A stretch of DNA of 64,000 bases from Gordonia hongkongensis (GTDB lineage Bacteria > Actinomycetota > Actinomycetes > Mycobacteriales > Mycobacteriaceae). This document shows, piece by piece, positions 62,399-64,000 of the stretch. The stretch covers positions 2,976,001 to 3,040,000 of the forward strand of contig NZ_CP095552.1 in the NCBI RefSeq assembly GCF_023078355.1. The letters run 5' to 3'. Numbering within the stretch: position 1 is the first letter of the stretch; every line of letters starts with the position of its first letter. The notes under the pieces are model-generated. The model saw only the letters and a list, made by a program, of their open reading frames with translations, had not been told where the DNA came from and searched no databases. The position numbers and the translations under genes are program-made.

Positions 62399-63198
62399 CG
62401 ACCCTGGCACACACGGTGTCGGATTCGCGGGTCATGGTCCGCCGCAACGTTCGGCGGCTCATCAAGTTCCCGGTGCTCACCGTGATGCTGGTCGGCATCC
62501 CGGTGGTCTTCCTGCTGCTGTTCGTCTTCGTGTTCGGGGGCCAGCTCGGCGCCGGGATGACCACGCAGTCCGGCGACAGCGGGCGGGCCGCCTACCTCGA
62601 CTATGTGGTGCCCGGGATCGTGCTGGTCACTGTCGCGTCGGCGGTTCAGGGCACCGCCATCGTCGTTGCCATGGACATGACCTCGGGGATCATCAACCGT
62701 TTCCGCACCATGGACATCGCTCGCTCCGCTGTCCTCACCGGTCACGTACTCGCCAGCCTCCTGCAGGCGCTGTTCAGCATCGTCGTGGTCCTCGCCGTCG
62801 CGGTCGGTATCGGATTCCGGCCGTCGGCCGGTCCGCTCGACTGGCTGGGCGCGCTCGGCGTGACTTCCGTGTTCTCCGTCGCGCTGATCTGGCTCTCGGT
62901 CTACCTCGGGCTGGCGGCCAAGAGCGTCGAGACCGCCAGCAACACACCGATGTTCCTCACGATCCTGCCGTTCCTCAGCACGGGTTTCGTACCGGCCGAA
63001 TCCCTACCCACCGGGTTGCGGCAATTCGCCGAGTACCAGCCCTTCACCCCCGTCATCGAGGTCCTGCGCGGAACCCTCACCGACGCTCCGGTCCCCACCG
63101 CGAGTGTTGTCGCCTCGCTCGCCTGGAGTCTCGCCATCGGCGGGGCCGCATACTTTCTCGCGCTGCGAACCTATGAGCGGCGACGCATTCCCGGATAG
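62395..63198 (+). CDS. ABC exporter permease (DrrB-like, ABC-2 type)
   Basis: 267 residues with six hydrophobic segments: after FPVLTVMLVGIPVVFLLLFVFVFG, about 60-85, 105-125, 140-160, 170-195 and 235-255. The ABC-2 signature is PLSTGFVPAE-like (LPFLSTGFVPAESLP) followed by FAEYQPFTPVIEVLRG. Its ATG overlaps the end of the ATPase gene as ATGA. Together they form a daunorubicin-type exporter; a GyrI-like protein follows. Confidence 0.88.
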   Translation: MTTLAHTVSDSRVMVRRNVRRLIKFPVLTVMLVGIPVVFLLLFVFVFGGQLGAGMTTQSGDSGRAAYLDYVVPGIVLVTVASAVQGTAIVVAMDMTSGIINRFRTMDIARSAVLTGHVLASLLQALFSIVVVLAVAVGIGFRPSAGPLDWLGALGVTSVFSVALIWLSVYLGLAAKSVETASNTPMFLTILPFLSTGFVPAESLPTGLRQFAEYQPFTPVIEVLRGTLTDAPVPTASVVASLAWSLAIGGAAYFLALRTYERRRIPG

Positions 63199-63208
63199 TG
63201 TCGAGGGC

Positions 63209-63838
63209 GTGCCCGAGAAGGTGGACTTCAAGAAGACGCTGGACTCGTACAAGGCGCGGCGCGGCCAGTTCCGCATTCTCGACGTTCCGGCCATGCGCTA
63301 CCTGATGATCGACGGATCGGGCGACCCCAACTCGACACCACAGTTCGCGGCGTCGATCGAGACGCTGTATCCGGTTGCGTACAAGCTGAAGTTCGCAAGC
63401 AGTCGTGAACTCGGCCGTGACTACGTCGTCCCGCCCCTCGAGGGGCTCTGGTGGGCCGACGACATGAGCACCTTCACCGGCGCCCGGGACAAGGGCCGCT
63501 GGAGTTGGACGCTCATGCTGATGGTTCCCGACTGGATCGGCGAGGACCTGCTCGACGCCGCTGTTCTCGAGGCCGGCGCGACGAAGCCCCCGCCGCGTCT
63601 CGCCGATCTACGCACGGAGTCGTTGGACGAGGGGTCGTGTGTTCAGACACTGCACCACGGGCCCTTCGACGACGAGGGGCCGGTGCTGGCCGAGATGCAC
63701 GATCGGTTCATACCCGACAACGGCTTACGCATGTCGGGCCGTCACCATGAGATCTACTTCAGCGACTTCCGCCGAGTAGCTCCGGAGAAACTTCGGACCC
63801 TGCTGCGTCAACCGGTCGAGTCCTCCACCATCCCGTAG
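63209..63838 (+). CDS. GyrI-like small-molecule-binding protein
   Basis: 209 residues from GTG 63209 with GAGG upstream; ATG 63173, overlapping the permease gene, is also possible. It begins VPEKVDFKKTLDSYKARRG, and has MRYLMIDGSGDPN, VVPPLEGLWWADDMSTFT and LHHGPFDDEGPVLAEMH..HHEIYFSDFRR. These are hallmarks of the GyrI-like/AraC effector-binding fold without a DNA-binding domain. Such proteins bind or sequester hydrophobic drugs. Adjacency to the DrrAB-like exporter suggests a shared substrate. Confidence 0.8.
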   Translation: MPEKVDFKKTLDSYKARRGQFRILDVPAMRYLMIDGSGDPNSTPQFAASIETLYPVAYKLKFASSRELGRDYVVPPLEGLWWADDMSTFTGARDKGRWSWTLMLMVPDWIGEDLLDAAVLEAGATKPPPRLADLRTESLDEGSCVQTLHHGPFDDEGPVLAEMHDRFIPDNGLRMSGRHHEIYFSDFRRVAPEKLRTLLRQPVESSTIP

Positions 63839-63867
63839 CGAAAGATGCTTCATCGCAGGGTTACTCG

Positions 63868-64000
63868 TTACGAAGTCCCGCCGGCCGGCGTCCATCCGAG
63901 TGCCGGTCCGAGCTGCCCGGCGAGATCACCCACGATCTGCAGGTAGTCCGGCTCGTCGAAGGAGAACGGCAACGCGAAGGCCACCTCGGTGGCGCGTTGG
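63868..64000 (-). CDS. C-terminal part of an unidentified gene (window edge)
   Basis: On the minus strand an open frame enters from the right edge and ends at TAA (63870-63868). The 43 residues visible read QRATEVAFALPFSFDEPDY, then LQIVGDLAGQLGPALGWTPAGGTS. Codon use matches a real gene. I do not recognise the family from this tail. The gap 63839-63867 holds nothing identifiable. Confidence 0.6.
   Translation of the reverse strand, partial: QRATEVAFALPFSFDEPDYLQIVGDLAGQLGPALGWTPAGGTS

Overview
This window is chromosomal DNA from a high-GC actinobacterium of the order Mycobacteriales, most likely Gordonia or a close relative. The evidence is the GC-rich codon use with many GTG and TTG starts, the F420-type enzymes, and a long block with the same gene content and nearly the same order as Mycobacterium tuberculosis Rv1821 to Rv1854c: secA2, pgsA2, gcvH, garA, the FtsR-type MerR gene, the DUF151 gene, the Rv1830-type MerR gene, gcvP, a substrate-binding protein, glcB, two CBS/CNNM membrane proteins, guaB1, gnd, the M56 peptidase, blaI, a small thioesterase, ureABCFGD and ndh. 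Short dispersed palindromic repeats of the kind I associate with Gordonia intergenic regions also occur. I see no IS element, prophage, CRISPR array, tRNA or rRNA.

Layout. 1-5.8 kb: the tail of a probable crotonase gene, a dispersed inverted repeat, a BadF/BadG-type kinase, a deazaflavin-type nitroreductase homologue, an anchored exported protein, htpG and a PIG-L deacetylase. 5.8-14.5 kb: a tightly coupled recC-recB-recD operon. 14.5-17.5 kb: a frameshifted thioesterase, a GNAT acetyltransferase and ndh. 17.5-22.2 kb: the urease operon ureABCFGD on the minus strand. 22.3-24.5 kb: a PaaI-like thioesterase, an iron-box-like site, and a BlaI repressor with an M56 peptidase. 24.5-33.2 kb: gnd (frame-disrupted), guaB1, two CNNM/CorC-like proteins, an unrecognised conserved protein and malate synthase G. 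33.3-44.5 kb: a substrate-binding protein, gcvP behind a tandem glycine riboswitch, two MerR regulators, a DUF151 nuclease-like protein, garA, gcvH, a CDP-alcohol phosphatidyltransferase and secA2. 44.6-51.1 kb: two unrecognised membrane proteins, a META-domain protein, mdh, ppk2, a DUF503 gene, a MUG-type glycosylase and a glyoxalase-fold protein. 51.2-64 kb: a large SARP/AfsR-like ATPase regulator followed by three 11-bp-spaced heptamers, a flavin oxidoreductase, a NYN/PIN-like protein, an FAD monooxygenase, a polysaccharide pyruvyl transferase-like protein, a serine-hydrolase lipoprotein with a broken signal peptide, a PPOX protein, a DrrAB-like ABC exporter with a GyrI-like sensor, and the end of an unidentified gene.

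How the genes fit together. The central block joins carbon and nitrogen metabolism: glyoxylate use (glcB), glycine cleavage (gcvP and gcvH, with glycine sensing in RNA), the FHA switch GarA that tunes 2-oxoglutarate metabolism, the pentose phosphate pathway (gnd), purine salvage (guaB1) and urea use (urease). SecA2, the BlaI/M56 pair and the MerR regulators connect to envelope and stress functions. Three genes (the thioesterase near 14.95 kb, gnd near 24.69 kb, the lipoprotein near 59.69 kb) each have a single frame break at or beside a two-base run. This looks like assembly error or recent decay, and should be resolved before these genes are called lost. I found no clearly new multi-gene system. 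The best regulatory leads are the SARP-type repeat array at 54420-54448, the MerR-type dyad at 38746-38756 and the iron box at 22907-22925.
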